The notes under the pieces were generated by a model. The model was not told the DNA's origin. It searched no databases and saw only the letters and a list, made by a program, of their open reading frames with translations. From contig FJOG01000041.1 of NCBI GenBank assembly GCA_900073065.1, positions 191,616-255,615 on the forward strand: DNA of 64,000 bases, written 5' to 3'. How positions within the stretch are numbered: position 1 is the first letter of the stretch; the number at the start of each line of letters is the position of its first letter. This DNA is from Phialocephala subalpina (taxonomy: Eukaryota > Ascomycota > Leotiomycetes > Helotiales > Mollisiaceae). This document shows, piece by piece, positions 21,649-32,293 of the stretch. The position numbers and the translations under genes are program-made.

Positions 21649-23470
21649 TTATGGTAATTTCTCCCACTCCCAAACAGTTTCGCCTACACCATACCGGTTA
21701 GTCGACGACGAGCATAATTCGGAGAGAAGTATGAGACGATGTAAAAATGTAACAGCGAGTGAAAGTAATTAGAGTGACATACCTTTCGAGGTTGCTCGCC
21801 ATCGTTTCCACCGCCCGCGCTCAATGTCCCATTCCCATTGCGACCACGGTAGGCTAGATGCTGGCCCATCAGTTTGGGAGGTGTTCGCGGCAATGGGCGT
21901 GTCCTTCCAGATTTCAGCTTGCTCGCCCCCAAATGCTTCACGTTGATCGGGAATGGGGTTCCCGCCGGAGTCGAGAGTAACCTCTTGGGGATGGACATAG
22001 GCTTTTGAGGACATCGTCTCTCGGTGAGGCGATCCAAGTATACCGCTAAGTCCTGTGTGCTGTTGCTGCCCATGATCTATATCATAGGAGGGTTCCTCCT
22101 CAGCGGCACTATACTGGGGGTCCTCATCGCCGGTATCATAATAGGCACTATAATGGGGGTCCTCATCGTCGATATTATAATAAGGCCGATCTGCCACGGG
22201 CGGATGGACGTCATTGTAATCATCGACAACTTGTTGCTCATATGTTCTTGCGACACGACCTATAGGGCAGACCTTGACATTGTGCTCAACGGTATACAAT
22301 TTTCCATAGTTGAGCCTAGAGGCGGGATCGAGCTCGTCAGCGGGATCAATGACTTCAACGCGGATTGATTTCCGTAGGTGCTCGTCCCCGGAGTAACAGC
22401 CAGGGTTTGTTTTGGAGCTGTAAACTATTGCATGATCCTCTTTATGAACACCGGCTTTCATAGTACCTTGGCCACCGTATGTCGCAATTGGAAGACATAT
22501 GCAATGGCCCCGGCGATTGTCAACCACCAAAAAGGGGCGAGGTTTGTTAAAGTTAGAAGCGCCATGAGCTGCTTCAGACTCTACCGTACATTCGGTACCA
22601 GAATCATTAAAATTGGTAGGCTCCGACCAAAGCACTTTGAAGATTCTTCCAAATACAAAGAAAGAAGAGGGCTGAACTTTGAAACCTAGAAAAGTTAGTA
22701 AGTCTCAAGTAACATTGAAATACTATACATACGAGAATCGAGTCGTCTTCTTATTTTAGTCAAACTCGATCTACTACGTATCTCCCGCGGGACTATATCT
22801 AACGAGCCAAATTTATTCGTGAATGCATTTTCCGATGAGACTGAACCAAGAGTAGTACCTCGTTCGTAGGAATATGAGGAGTCTAAGTTCACGGGCAAAG
22901 GTTGAGTCATCCGTAGCTGATTCTCCTCCTCCCCCTTCATTTTTTGAAGCGTATCGGCACCATCTGGAGCTAGAATAGCGTGATCGATGACATCGGGGGT
23001 GCGGTATGTAGTGTTGGCTGGGGATTCCGGTTTATCTTGGAATCTTGACTCGCCTGAATGCGTTCCTCGATGAACTGTCTCTCGATGTGTTTCTAGTGCC
23101 GCTGCAGACTCAAACCCACATGGGTATCCACGCACACAGCCGGACTCCTCACAGGAGTAGCTGTGCCAGGTCTTGTAATGTGTCTTGAGCTTCTCTGGTC
23201 TATTCCAACTTTTGACACCAGCAGCACAATCCTCCACCTTGCATTTGTAGCTACGCCCCCCCCGGCGATATGTATAGTTTGATAGTGCCGATTTCGATCA
23301 AGAAGTCTTCGAAAAGTCTTTCCGCATGTCTGGCACAAGTATTCTTCGACTTCAGCGCCGTTGTGTATATCCCCCTTTGTGTCGCCTCTGCTCAAGTGTT
23401 CTGAGGGGGCTCGCTCGACAGGACACTGCGGTATCGATGCTTGCATATAGAGCGTCTCCTTACTGTTCAT
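21649..23470 (-). CDS. C2H2 zinc finger - DUF6590 - Trp-rich motif protein (pair 1)
   Basis: Reading from ATG at 23470, finger 1 is YLCQTCGKTFRRLLDRNRHY..H. Finger-like units follow (YKCKVEDCA...THYKTWH and YSCEESGC...THRETVH). Fingers 1 and 2 are in different frames, broken at or just before a run of eight C on the plus strand (23256-23263). After a linker, an intron at about 22731-22687 joins RLDSR to FKVQPSSFFVFGRIFKVLWS, the start of the DUF6590 domain, which continues through CICLPIATYGGQGT and SRLNYGKLYTVEHNVKV. After a repetitive Tyr/Asp/Glu linker comes a Trp-rich motif, LPWSQWEWDIERGRWKRW. A final intron (21782-21684) adds GETVWEWEKLP. If the frameshift is real the gene is damaged; otherwise it is an assembly error. 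Function unknown; DNA or RNA binding is possible from the fingers. Confidence 0.78.
23256..23263. other. C8 homopolymer at the frameshift between zinc fingers
   Basis: One extra C, or removal of two bases in the adjacent CATAT, would put fingers 1 and 2 of the minus-strand gene in one frame. No splice signals bridge the gap. Confidence 0.6.
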
Positions 23471-24620
23471 AGTACCACGCTGCTCCGACGGGTCTGGCGC
23501 GTACCTCGATGTTCTCCTGCTGAACTGTGTCGAGCATGTCGTTGGGCTCTCCTGGGAACTTAGGCGCGACAGGGTTTGTCCTCGATATCGAGTAGCTTCG
23601 ATTCTTCCGGTAAATCGTCAATTTTTCATCCTGGACACCGAAATCGAGATGAACGCTCGTCCGTACGACCAAATTGTGGAACATGCCTTTTTGCCTTTAA
23701 CCTAAACTTGTTTAAGGAAAGGTATTCTACGAGGAAAAGATTTCAGGATGAGACATTTTTGCACGTGACGCATTAACTACATTCAGGTAGGAATCTTAGG
23801 CCTGGGATTCAAGGCAACCAAATGGGTGGGAGGGGATGCGGGAAGGGCCTCCGCTCGCCGCCTTCGGCGGCGATATTCTCAATCTGAATTCCCAATCTGA
23901 GGGTTAAAGGCAGTGCATGGGACGTGTCCCATCACAAGTATTGATGCTGCAGTGGTTGACCTGGTGAGGATGATGAACTGGCTGTTAGCATTAAGCTTCA
24001 CGTGATGGCGGGGCTGCCCCACATAACTTTGAAGTTTGCCGTTTCTTCGAATTGTTCTTCTCTCTCACACTACTACGTTTGTCTGTATCTCTACGATGAT
24101 AATCGTAGACGACATTACCCTCTAGAAAATCTCACAGCCAAATCACTGCTGTTAGACTTGTCTTACAAGCGAATGCCTCAGCCTGTTTCGAAACATCCAC
24201 GGAGGGACAATCATCCGTCTCCTGCCATTATTGGATCACAGTTCATCAAAGACCACTCGAGCTCAGAATTCTCACTCGAGATGGATGTACCACAAGTCGA
24301 GTGGCTTGCAGAGGGCGTTCAAGCTCATAATAAGCTATCCGAGCCTATAATGCCACGGCCGCACCCATTTCTACCACAGCAAGACTTACTTCCTCTCAGC
24401 CTCGTCGTCTGCGTAGGTCCGGTCGTGCCATGAACTCTTTCCCTGCTCTTTCCCAGTCGAATTGTTGTCAGTTTCTCCTAATCAAAGAACGACTCCTTCC
24501 TAACATTAATGTGGGTCGATCGAACGTTTAGATTGTAACATCGATTTTTGGTGGACCAAACAACTCTACAACTTTAGGCAAGGTTTATACTGGTAGTAGC
24601 TGGGCATTCAAACCGTCGCG
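23471..24620. promoter_or_regulatory. Divergent intergenic region of pair 1
   Basis: About 1.15 kb between two genes pointing away from each other. It holds CACGTG at 23762-23767 and 23999-24004 and a perfect GC hairpin CGCCGCC-TTC-GGCGGCG at 23856-23872. A small ORF ending at 24433 has no recognisable motif. An upstream exon for the finger gene (23684-23460) is possible but unsupported. Confidence 0.45.
23856..23872. repeat. Perfect 7-3-7 GC hairpin
   Basis: CGCCGCCTTCGGCGGCG folds into a seven-base-pair stem; a shorter stem with a C(UUCG)G tetraloop is also possible. It stands out against the surrounding mixed composition. Role unknown. Confidence 0.6.
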
Positions 24621-25971
24621 ATGGTAGAAAAGTTCTTCAAATTGCCTGCTTGCCCCTTTTGCTGGGACCAGAAGCATAAGGTACGACCGTCATCATTCTC
24701 CAATGCCGGTACATCTCCGATGATGAGATCAATAGTGTCACCGCGACCCAGCCAGCCTTCAATGTCGAGATTGCAAATCGTACATCAGGCAGGGCAACCT
24801 CCAAGACAATACAATCCATGATGCAGATCAATTTTACGAAGCAAGTATGACTTGGACGTCCATACTCAATGGGCACAACTGACATACGAAAGCTGCTCAT
24901 GCAGAATTATACAGAGGCCTCTCGATAGACTCCCTCTCGACGCTCGATATAAACATTGGGAATCCTGATCGAAACATTTTCGGCCTGCAGATTACAACAT
25001 CTACCGGCAATAATTCCAATCACTACACACACCATATTGATGCTCCATTCAACGTTCGGAATGTCATGCTGGTAACATGGTTTGATGGAATTGTGCGGGA
25101 AAATTCCACGCTGAAGATACACGGCAAAGGTCGATACGCGCAAGCAGTTGAGAACGCGGTCCTTCTTGGTGGTTACATCTACATGCTCTGTTCTTCCAGC
25201 CGCATCACGGAGGATGTCCAGACAACTCGGGATGGCGCAATTTCTCCTAATGAGATGGTGCATTATGCCCTTTATGTTCACTTCCAGTACTTCGTCCTAT
25301 GCAGGCTTCTAGAACTCATGAACCAAACCCTTGACATTATTCGATTTGAGGACCCAGAAAAGCAACATTCTGCATACACTCAAGCAGGCTACGCATCCGC
25401 ACTTATCCTTCGCTACGAGGTTGACCACTTCAGGAGGAGTCTTCGCAACGGCCCTCTCTCCCAACGTAGTCAGGTGAATATTCGAAGGATTTAGAGTAAA
25501 TTGAGCCCCAATGCTAAGGCCCTCTAGGTACCATTTGCTTGGAAGGGTCCAAAGGGAATTTTGGTCGATTGGTTCACCAACATCGAAGCCGAGCTGCATC
25601 AACGGCTTCGCCAAGGCTGCGGTCAACAAGTGGACTGGTCGTCAGCTCTCGGTGCAAAAAAAAGCGCCCGGCGCAAGTTCGACACTTTCAAGCTCAAGCT
25701 CACCCTTCACCAAATCAAACACACCATTCCAATTACTCCTCCGAGCAAACCTATCTATAGCACCCTCGGAGATGGCGACGTCTGCTGGACGTCGCCGCCA
25801 ACATCTCCATCCTTACCAGTCCTTGGGCTGTCAAATGACTCTCTCGTTGTAGAAGATAAGATACGCCCTCACGTCTCGTACTTCGCTCTGCATGAAAATT
25901 CAAGCACCGAGGCGGAGACCTCTGAGAAGATGAATCTTGATCTATTCCCTGACTTAGCGTTGTTACGTTAG
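24621..25971 (+). CDS. Five-cysteine zinc-cluster regulator-like protein (pair 1)
   Basis: Exon 1 (24621-24680) encodes ACPFCWDQKHK. An intron (24681-24735) ends directly before the third Cys, and exon 2 (24736-24844) gives CHRDPASLQCRDC. The cysteines are 11, 14, 21, 30 and 33, i.e. C-x2-C-x6-C-x8-C-x2-C, with no sixth Cys of Zn2Cys6. After an intron to about 24904, exon 3 (24905-25473) carries a helical middle region (LLGGYIYMLCSSS, VQTTRDG, HFQYFVLCRLLELM) shared with the genes at 26984-28429 and 30785-32293. Exon 4 from 25528 gives GILVDWFTNIEAELHQRLRQ, then GCGQQVDW. The tail is acidic and hydrophobic (MNLDLFPDLALL), resembling an activation domain. Inference: a DNA-binding transcriptional regulator. 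It lies head-to-head with the DUF6590 gene at 21649-23470. Confidence 0.72.
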
Positions 25972-26570
25972 CCGGATAATTTGGGCGACCGGTGCCCACT
26001 GCCCACTTGATTGTGCTCAGTTGCTTTTCATAAGCTTGGATTTCCTTGTTCACGGCTTTAAAGGTTACGCTGATTTTCTTTCGATCTCTGCTCTCGTATC
26101 TTTCAACGAACTTTGTGGTCGCGATTCTTTCATTTCGATACTTGCTCCTGGGTTTCATGATAGCTCGATTCGATCTAGATTTGCTTTGGTGCGCACGAGC
26201 ACTTCAATCATGACGGCCTCTCATTCATTGTTTCGGCGTTTCTTGACTACTACTGGTTTCATTCCATTTCATTATGGGCTTCCAAACCCACGCAACATTG
26301 ACAGGAGAACGTCACACCGACCTAGCTAGAAAGAATGGAAATACAGTACAAGCAATACTCCTCTATGTGCACGTTCAAATTTCACTGCAATCAGTAAATA
26401 CGCAATATCGACGCCCTGTGCCGTTTTCGCATCCAAGTCCGCCAGTTTACATTCGTTCTCGCCTCAGCCAATTGCCATCCACTCCCTTTTGACGATTCCA
26501 GCCCAAACATCGAATCATCCTGCGTGAGGCGCCATGGTTGACCCACTCCGGAGCATCGCTTTCAAACTCC
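25972..26570. other. Intergenic between convergent genes
   Basis: Between the 3' ends of two paralogous zinc-cluster genes. No ORF supported. Confidence 0.4.
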
Positions 26571-26722
26571 GAGCGTTGAGAGCACCATCGAGAAGGCTTG
26601 GCTAAGCTGAAATACTACAAGCAGTACAGTGAGTCATTGACATGATCTTGGCCAATTGGTCTCCTTCCTCAAACAAAGCGGGCCGAGACAGTCCAGGCGA
26701 GGCTGGGAGATTGAGAACACTG
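26571..26722. repeat. Small inverted-repeat element, family copy 2
   Basis: Shares AAGGCTTGGCTAAGC and ACTACAAGCAGTA with the middle of the 6.3-kb copy, and ends AGTCCAGGCGAGGCTGGGAG then ATTGAGAACACTG, matching the right end of that copy. The left end is diverged. Non-coding. Confidence 0.5.
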
Positions 26723-26983
26723 CTCCTGAGGTCATTACATTTCATTTCACTACTCACGAGCAGCGATCACTCAAAACACTTAGTTTATGAGAATGTTGAA
26801 TTCTGTATGATATCTATTCTCCATCCATGAAATCCAATGTCTTTCCCAAGCTTCAATACACAGTCTTTCCTGTCATCACCATCCCGAGCCTCGACCACGA
26901 GTGATGTTGACAAAAAGAAAAAGATCTATCGAGATGACAATGTCAAGTTGACATCGACAACGCGAAAAGTAGTTGAGCCCAGT

Positions 26984-28429
26984 TTAGAGCCACGTAAATG
27001 AAAGACCAGGGTCGATGTTCCAGTCATTGGAGTCGACATATTCCGGGTCCAGATATATATTGGCATTGTAATCGAAGGGCGGATTAAAATCCACGCTATC
27101 GAAAGAGCCAGGGACAATTTGTTCGACAGCATCATTAGCTATAGCCATAGATTGCTGCGGATTTGGGTTGGGTGCTTCCGACCATGCATTCCCGGAGGAC
27201 ATGACCTCTTCCAAGCCTGTAGCCTGAAAAGTCCCAGCGTCGGTAGCAGGAGGTACATAGGGTGGTGTCTCAGAAGGTCTAGAGGTTGGTGCCGAGGAGA
27301 TTTCGCATATTTCGTCAAATATAACTTCAGGTACTGTGGCCCGCCAAACATAGTTTTCTGAAAAGCGTATATTCTGTTGCAGGTCGATGGTAATCTTCAG
27401 AAGGTCATCGCGGTGGTGGTCCTTGAAATGCTTCTTGGACCCATCCAGCGAAGCTTGCCAATCGAGATACTTGTGACACCCGTCGCGTACCACAGGCGCG
27501 AGCTGTCTCTCGAGAGACTTGGACCAGGCCAGGAGGCCTCTAAAAAGTTTGTCCGGGAACTGCGTATGTTAGTCGAGTAGTAACCACAGTGCCAAAAAGA
27601 GACCTACCATCATATGATGCAGAGCTCCTGTTCGAAGGCTGGTGTAGAGACAATTGGCCTCATGGAGAAGGAACGCCGCAGCGGAATAGCAATTCGAGGA
27701 TTCATCTTTGGTTCTGGAAATCTGATTCGATAATATGTCGGCCATGGTTGCTCCAACAATCTCGCCCAATCGTAAGAAGACCATGCACTTGAAGCCTATT
27801 CCCAGGGTGTTATCCTCGAGATGATTCGAAACCTCCATACCTCTGACCAGGGTGCGAGAAGCGGATACTGCAGACAACAGGCAATGTACATGACCCGCGG
27901 CAAGAGTTGCGTTGGAGATCAGAGGTGAGGTCCCCTTCTTGACTTTCAGCTCTGTCGTGAAGTTGGATCGAATCAGGCCATTCAAAGACGCCGCCTGTTT
28001 AGCATCATCCGCATCCAGCATTCCATGGCTCACTATGTTCATGGCCAGCTCGGGTCCGTCGGTCGTTTCGAGCAAGATGCTCCATGTGTTGGACTCGAGG
28101 TCTGGATTCTCAAGAGGCAGGGAAGTTTCGTGGAGATAGCGTTGCATTGCTATCCATATGTCAGTTTCGAGTGTCATGAGAGGGGTAGAGGAGTAAGTGG
28201 TTTACCTTCTCGAGGAAATGGCTCAGCCATCACAAGAGCCCCTTGAGATAAGCCTCCGTCTATCAAGCTGGGCTTGCACATTCTACATATCCCATCCTTC
28301 ATTCGGATACACTAGGGTAGCGGATCATCAATACTGCGTTTGGCCATGATAGAGTGTGTTGTTTGTGTTAGAACTCACCGTATGTTTGCGAACCCAACAA
28401 TCTGCACACGCACTTCTCCGGTTCGACAT
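26984..28429 (-). CDS. Five-cysteine zinc-cluster regulator-like protein (pair 2)
   Basis: Start at 28429: MSNRRSACADCWVRKHT, then an intron that ends directly before the third Cys, then CIRMKDGICRMC. The cysteines are 8, 11, 18, 26 and 29 (C-x2-C-x6-C-x7-C-x2-C), again without a sixth. A second intron (about 28205-28148) leads to MQRYLHETSLPLENPDL and a helical region aligned with the other two paralogs (SNATLAAGHVHCLL, FLRLGEIVGATM, YSAAAFLLHEANCLYTSLR). A third intron (27607-27560) leads to FPDKLFRGLLAWSKSLERQL and DGCHKYLDW, matching exon 4 of the 24.6-kb paralog. The C-terminus (after about residue 320) is Pro/Thr-rich then acidic-aromatic (DSVDFNPPFDYNANIYLDP), ending FTWL. All frames agree, so this copy looks intact. 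Proposed role: transcription regulator; unproven. Confidence 0.75.
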
Positions 28430-28945
28430 CCTTCCTGTGCGACCCACACGCTTCCTGGGCGTCGACAGGGATTGGGTTCTCGTAACAAAAGCCATGAAGC
28501 TTGACACCGAGTACTATAATTGCCTCCGTAACTGCTTTAAAAGCAGGGAGATTGCTGTCTTAGTACTCGGCAGTCATGATGCGGCCTACGCAGAAACTCT
28601 AATGTGCGGTCTAAACACAATTGTGGCCGCCAGTAAGAGGTGTCTATTTCTGCCGGTTGGGCTCTTCCATGTGAGGTGTCTGCCTGCAGCTAGAGTGGTG
28701 TTATACTATTCACGTGATAAGATATTCTAGATTAGTCCTAGCGTTGGGCTGCGACCTCAACATACATAACCACAGCCTTGTCCATCGTGTCCAACCCGCA
28801 ACAACTTCAGCATGTACCTCGAGACTTACTTGCAGCCTATGCTGGTACGACATCACAAATGCTAACATGTTGAGCCAAGCGTGGGCCAGCATCCTGCGAC
28901 TCACATCGCTGGATTCGGCTCATCAAAGTCGGATTGAGTTGAGAA
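28430..28945. promoter_or_regulatory. Divergent promoter region of pair 2
   Basis: 516 bp between two genes transcribed away from each other. It contains the nested palindrome at 28507-28570 and CACGTG at 28711-28716. Nothing coding is supported. Confidence 0.55.
28507..28570. promoter_or_regulatory. Nested 64-bp palindrome in divergent promoter
   Basis: The outer arms CCGAGTACTA (28507-28516) and TAGTACTCGG (28561-28570) are perfect inverted repeats. A second perfect palindrome, CTGCTTT-A-AAAGCAG (28532-28546), sits at almost exactly the same centre (28539). The outer arms carry CCG and CGG triplets, the usual half-site of fungal zinc-cluster proteins. It lies 78-141 bp before the zinc-cluster start at 28429. 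It could be an autoregulatory operator or a tiny hairpin element. Confidence 0.55.
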
Positions 28946-29890
28946 ATGTCAGGCAAACAAGCAGATCTTTCGACTCCATGGAGTGAGTGGCAATGGTCTG
29001 AACAACGCAGCTTATGGTATATCACCCGGCATGATCCTTCCGGGCAGCTTGAGACGTATTGGGAAGAAGTTCAAGAGGATTCAATTCCCCAGGAGGCAGA
29101 ATATGCAGAACCGCTTCGAGGAGCAGAATTAGAAGGTACGTTGATATGGCCTCATATCAAGTCGATTTCTAATGTTATTTCAGCCTCTTATACTACCTCG
29201 ATACAATCCGAAAGATATAACGATGCTTCCACTTCTGACTATACGTTTAATCTACCTGACCTTGAAGACCTCGAACCAGATCTCCAGTCCTCCTTCTCGG
29301 GCATAGATATTTCGGGGCCATCATCTAGAGGGAAAGGGAAATACAACATTCGCCAGGATCCAGAAGATTCACCTTTCGAAGTCATCTCCAAACCCAGAAA
29401 GTTTTTCAAGCTAGGACGAGTCTTCAAGACATTGTGGTCCGAACCAGCAGGAGAAACGTCAGCGGATGAAGTCGCAAATATAGAGCCTTCACGATTCGGC
29501 GGAACCGTCTTCACAAAAATGCGGACTTTTGTCGTTGTGAGAGAGATGAAGGGATGCTCTATCTGCCTACCGCTGTTCACCTACAACGGACAAGGTACTC
29601 TCAAGAGCGGAGTCCGACCCGAAAATCATGCCGCCGTCTACCCGAGCGACAGCAATGCTCCCTCCTTTCCCGCCGAGAACTTGACGAAAAGTCCGTACCC
29701 CATAATTGTCGAGAACCCATCGGAGTCCATTGATCGTATGTCTCGTCTGAATTTTGGCAAGGTCTATACTGTGGAACATAACCTCAAAGTTCTCAAGGTC
29801 GGGAGAATCCCAGACGAGTGCCATGAAAGGCTCCAGGATGACTATGTCCTTGCCATTGCAGGTTCCGTTTGGAAGAGGAGATACAGGTGA
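28946..29890 (+). CDS. Trp-rich motif - DUF6590 protein (pair 2)
   Basis: Starts MSGKQADLSTPWSEWQW; residues about 11-40 form a Trp-rich, WW-like unit (PWSEWQW...LWYITRHDPSGQLETYWE). A 51-bp in-frame intron is likely at about 29135-29183 (GTACGT...TTTCAG). An acidic linker follows, then DUF6590: RKFFKLGRVFKTLWSEPAGE, FVVVREMKGCSICLPLFTYN, GVRPENHAAVY, SRLNFGKVYTVEHNLKVLKV. About 314 residues unspliced. The same Trp-rich unit is C-terminal in the gene at 21649-23470. The biochemical function of DUF6590 is not known to me. It is intact and shares its promoter region with the zinc-cluster gene at 26984-28429. Confidence 0.8.
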   Translation: MSGKQADLSTPWSEWQWSEQRSLWYITRHDPSGQLETYWEEVQEDSIPQEAEYAEPLRGAELEGTLIWPHIKSISNVISASYTTSIQSERYNDASTSDYTFNLPDLEDLEPDLQSSFSGIDISGPSSRGKGKYNIRQDPEDSPFEVISKPRKFFKLGRVFKTLWSEPAGETSADEVANIEPSRFGGTVFTKMRTFVVVREMKGCSICLPLFTYNGQGTLKSGVRPENHAAVYPSDSNAPSFPAENLTKSPYPIIVENPSESIDRMSRLNFGKVYTVEHNLKVLKVGRIPDECHERLQDDYVLAIAGSVWKRRYR

Positions 29891-30784
29891 TAGGGCGATT
29901 CGGATTCTTGATTATTGGCGTACTCTAAACTAAGCAAAACGCTCAGACCGGCGTACGGCAAGCTGAGAATTCTGCTACCAAACCTCGGAGAAGAGTGTTT
30001 GCATGGACAAAATCGGCGATGTCCATAGAACATTAGTAGAATATCTACTGGCATTTTGCGGTCGTCATAGAGACCTAGTCGTTGACTATGGTCAAGGCAA
30101 CTACTTCATAGACTCTCTCATCACACGATGTGTAGGAGGAATCGCTTCCAGGAATTTTGATGTCAAGTCACTTGCCTGAATATGTTTACAAATGAAATAC
30201 GTTTAAATGCTTGACAACATCCTTCCATTCATTTCACCCACCTTTCCCTCCCAGCCAAACCCAACCTCAGTCGTGGAACAGCAGTGACAGAGTAAATTGG
30301 TTGTTTGTATCTGCATGACGCTGGTTCAAGAACTTCGATATATCTCTTGCACGAGAGCAAGTACAATAGATAAAACATGTCGCGCACCGTATCGGAATAA
30401 TGGTCCGATGGACCAAGTTGATCAACCTCAACGGGTCGGCCACCAATTCAATAGAAATATACGGGACTTCGAATTTGGTGGAATGTTCGATTCTCTATTG
30501 GTGTATAATCTAATAACGGAGTAGTTATGAATACTCAAAAGGAAAGGCCTGATATTGAACCCACGCAGACAAGCTCCAATCTAAACAGTGAGGAGGGGAG
30601 AACCATCAACGTTCCAGTAATAATAGAAAAGCCCGGACAAACATAAATCAAGACCAAACTAATCGAGAGCATCAACCAAGGAGACCAATGACATGAAAAG
30701 GAGATTCGTTAAAGTGGTTGGTAATCCCGATGCAAGATCGGGATAAACATGATTGTGACTGTGCGACTTCAGTTTAGAGTCTCG
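29891..30784. other. Intergenic between pair 2 and pair 3
   Basis: No supported gene; contains the 3' flanks of the DUF6590 gene and of the next zinc-cluster gene. Confidence 0.45.
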
Positions 30785-32293
30785 TCAAACATAATATAGG
30801 GAGTTCCAGGATAGATTCTCAGACATTGAAGCTGAGAATGATCGTGGGTCCACGGGGGTCATATAATCCATCTCTCCGATGAAGGGACCAGGAAGTCCGG
30901 TAGTGGGAGAATAGTATGACGGTTGTGCCCAGGCATCCATCGTGGGGGTGATGGAGACATCTAGGTCTTTGGAGGCAGTTGGTGACATGTCTGCCATGAA
31001 ATCCCAATTGTTAAAGTCCATATCGTCAAACGACATGTCGTCAAAGAGGGTTGGTGTAGAGGTCAGACTTCCTGAATAGGAGCTAGGCTCCACTGGGGTA
31101 GAATTGTCTAGGGGTGTTGACGGTAGGTGTTGCTGATCCATCTCAATATCTCCGGGCGGAATCATATCCGATACCTCTCGACTCTGGGCAGGTAACAAGC
31201 CTTGGAACGGGGTCAGATATAGCTGAAGATTCATCAAGACTGACAGTGGTTGTTGACGGCGACGAAGGTTCGTCGTAGCGCCAACGATGGCAGATCATCA
31301 CAATGGGAACGTTCCACAGCCTTCGCTGAGTTTCTTATAAAGGTCGCGATCCACGGATTGGAACCATCCAAGGAGGGTCTTTTTTAGATCAGGGAGAAAC
31401 TAGTACAGTTAGTCATCTGTTCGAGATGCGATTGGGCTCAAACTCACATTGTGTCGGAGCAATCCGTGTTGCAGACTCTCCGTGAAGTAATTGAGCTCAC
31501 AATGAAGGACAGCAGCAGCAGAATAAGCATCAGATGACCAGTCCACCTCGTCGTGCGACGCGACTTGAGGTTCGGTTGCCTCGAGAGTCCCGCTCATGAG
31601 GTCGAAAAGTCTACAGACTAGGATGTACCTAAAGTGTGCTTCGAGATTGTAGGCATTGAATTCGTTGAACACGTTGATACCATCTCTTGCAGTTTGCACG
31701 ACCTCCGCTACTACTGTGGTTGCGCATAGAAAGCAGAGGTATCCACCAGCCAACGATGCATTGTCTATCAATTGACATTCTGCCTTCTTCCCACGCAGCG
31801 TCGCAGAAAAGTGTTCCTCGATGAATTTATCCAAGGGTTGAATGACAGTAACATTCTGCGTCGTGAAGGGGCCGCCGAGAGGAAGATCCAATCTTAGGGG
31901 TGCCCCGATTGGAGGATGTATTCGCAGCGTCAAAGTACCCGAGTCGATGCCGCAGAGGTCAAGCGTTGACAAGGACCAAGTATTGAATCCTTGGTGAAGC
32001 AACTCGTACACAACTGTCCAGGCGGTAAGCCGAATTCAAGATTCTATTCGTGGGAACGCACCAGCCTTGTGAAATTGCTCTGCCTGTCGTATAACATTTG
32101 CATTGTCGCTGAAATCTTTGGACAGATGGTAAATGCAACGTAGGCAACACCCAGAAGCCGTTCTCTTGCACTGCTACGCGTCAGAATTGTCGTCCTTGAT
32201 TCTTCACTTTAAATTATAGGAAATACATACTTTTTACTTTACAACCCACCTACATGAAGGACAACTGCCAGGTTTCGGTGGTGATTCGCGCAT
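30785..32293 (-). CDS. Five-cysteine zinc-cluster regulator-like protein (pair 3), possibly decaying
   Basis: ATG at 32293 opens MRESPPKPGSCPSCRWVVK. Exon 2 from about 32173 reads QCKRTASGCCLRC, giving C-x2-C-x6-C...C-x2-C as in the two paralogs, without a sixth Cys. The expected donor after VVK reads TAAAAAG instead of GTAAAAAG, so one G seems lost; a canonical GT three codons' length earlier would shorten the C2-C3 spacing. After an intron (GTGCGT...GGACAG), the middle region matches the 24.6-kb paralog (NASLAGGYLCFLC, VQTARDG, HFRYILVCRLFDLM). After another intron, FLPDLKKTLLGWFQSVDRDL leads to EGCG and then a stop in that frame near 31270. The acidic-aromatic tail (MSFDDMDFNNWDFMADMSP, 31237-30785) lies in another frame, so either an unusual intron or a frameshift separates them. 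Intactness is doubtful. Confidence 0.62.

Noticed and set aside
24002..24433. 143-codon ORF upstream of the pair-1 zinc-cluster gene
   Set aside because: No motif; lies in the divergent regulatory interval. Could hide a small exon but nothing supports it.
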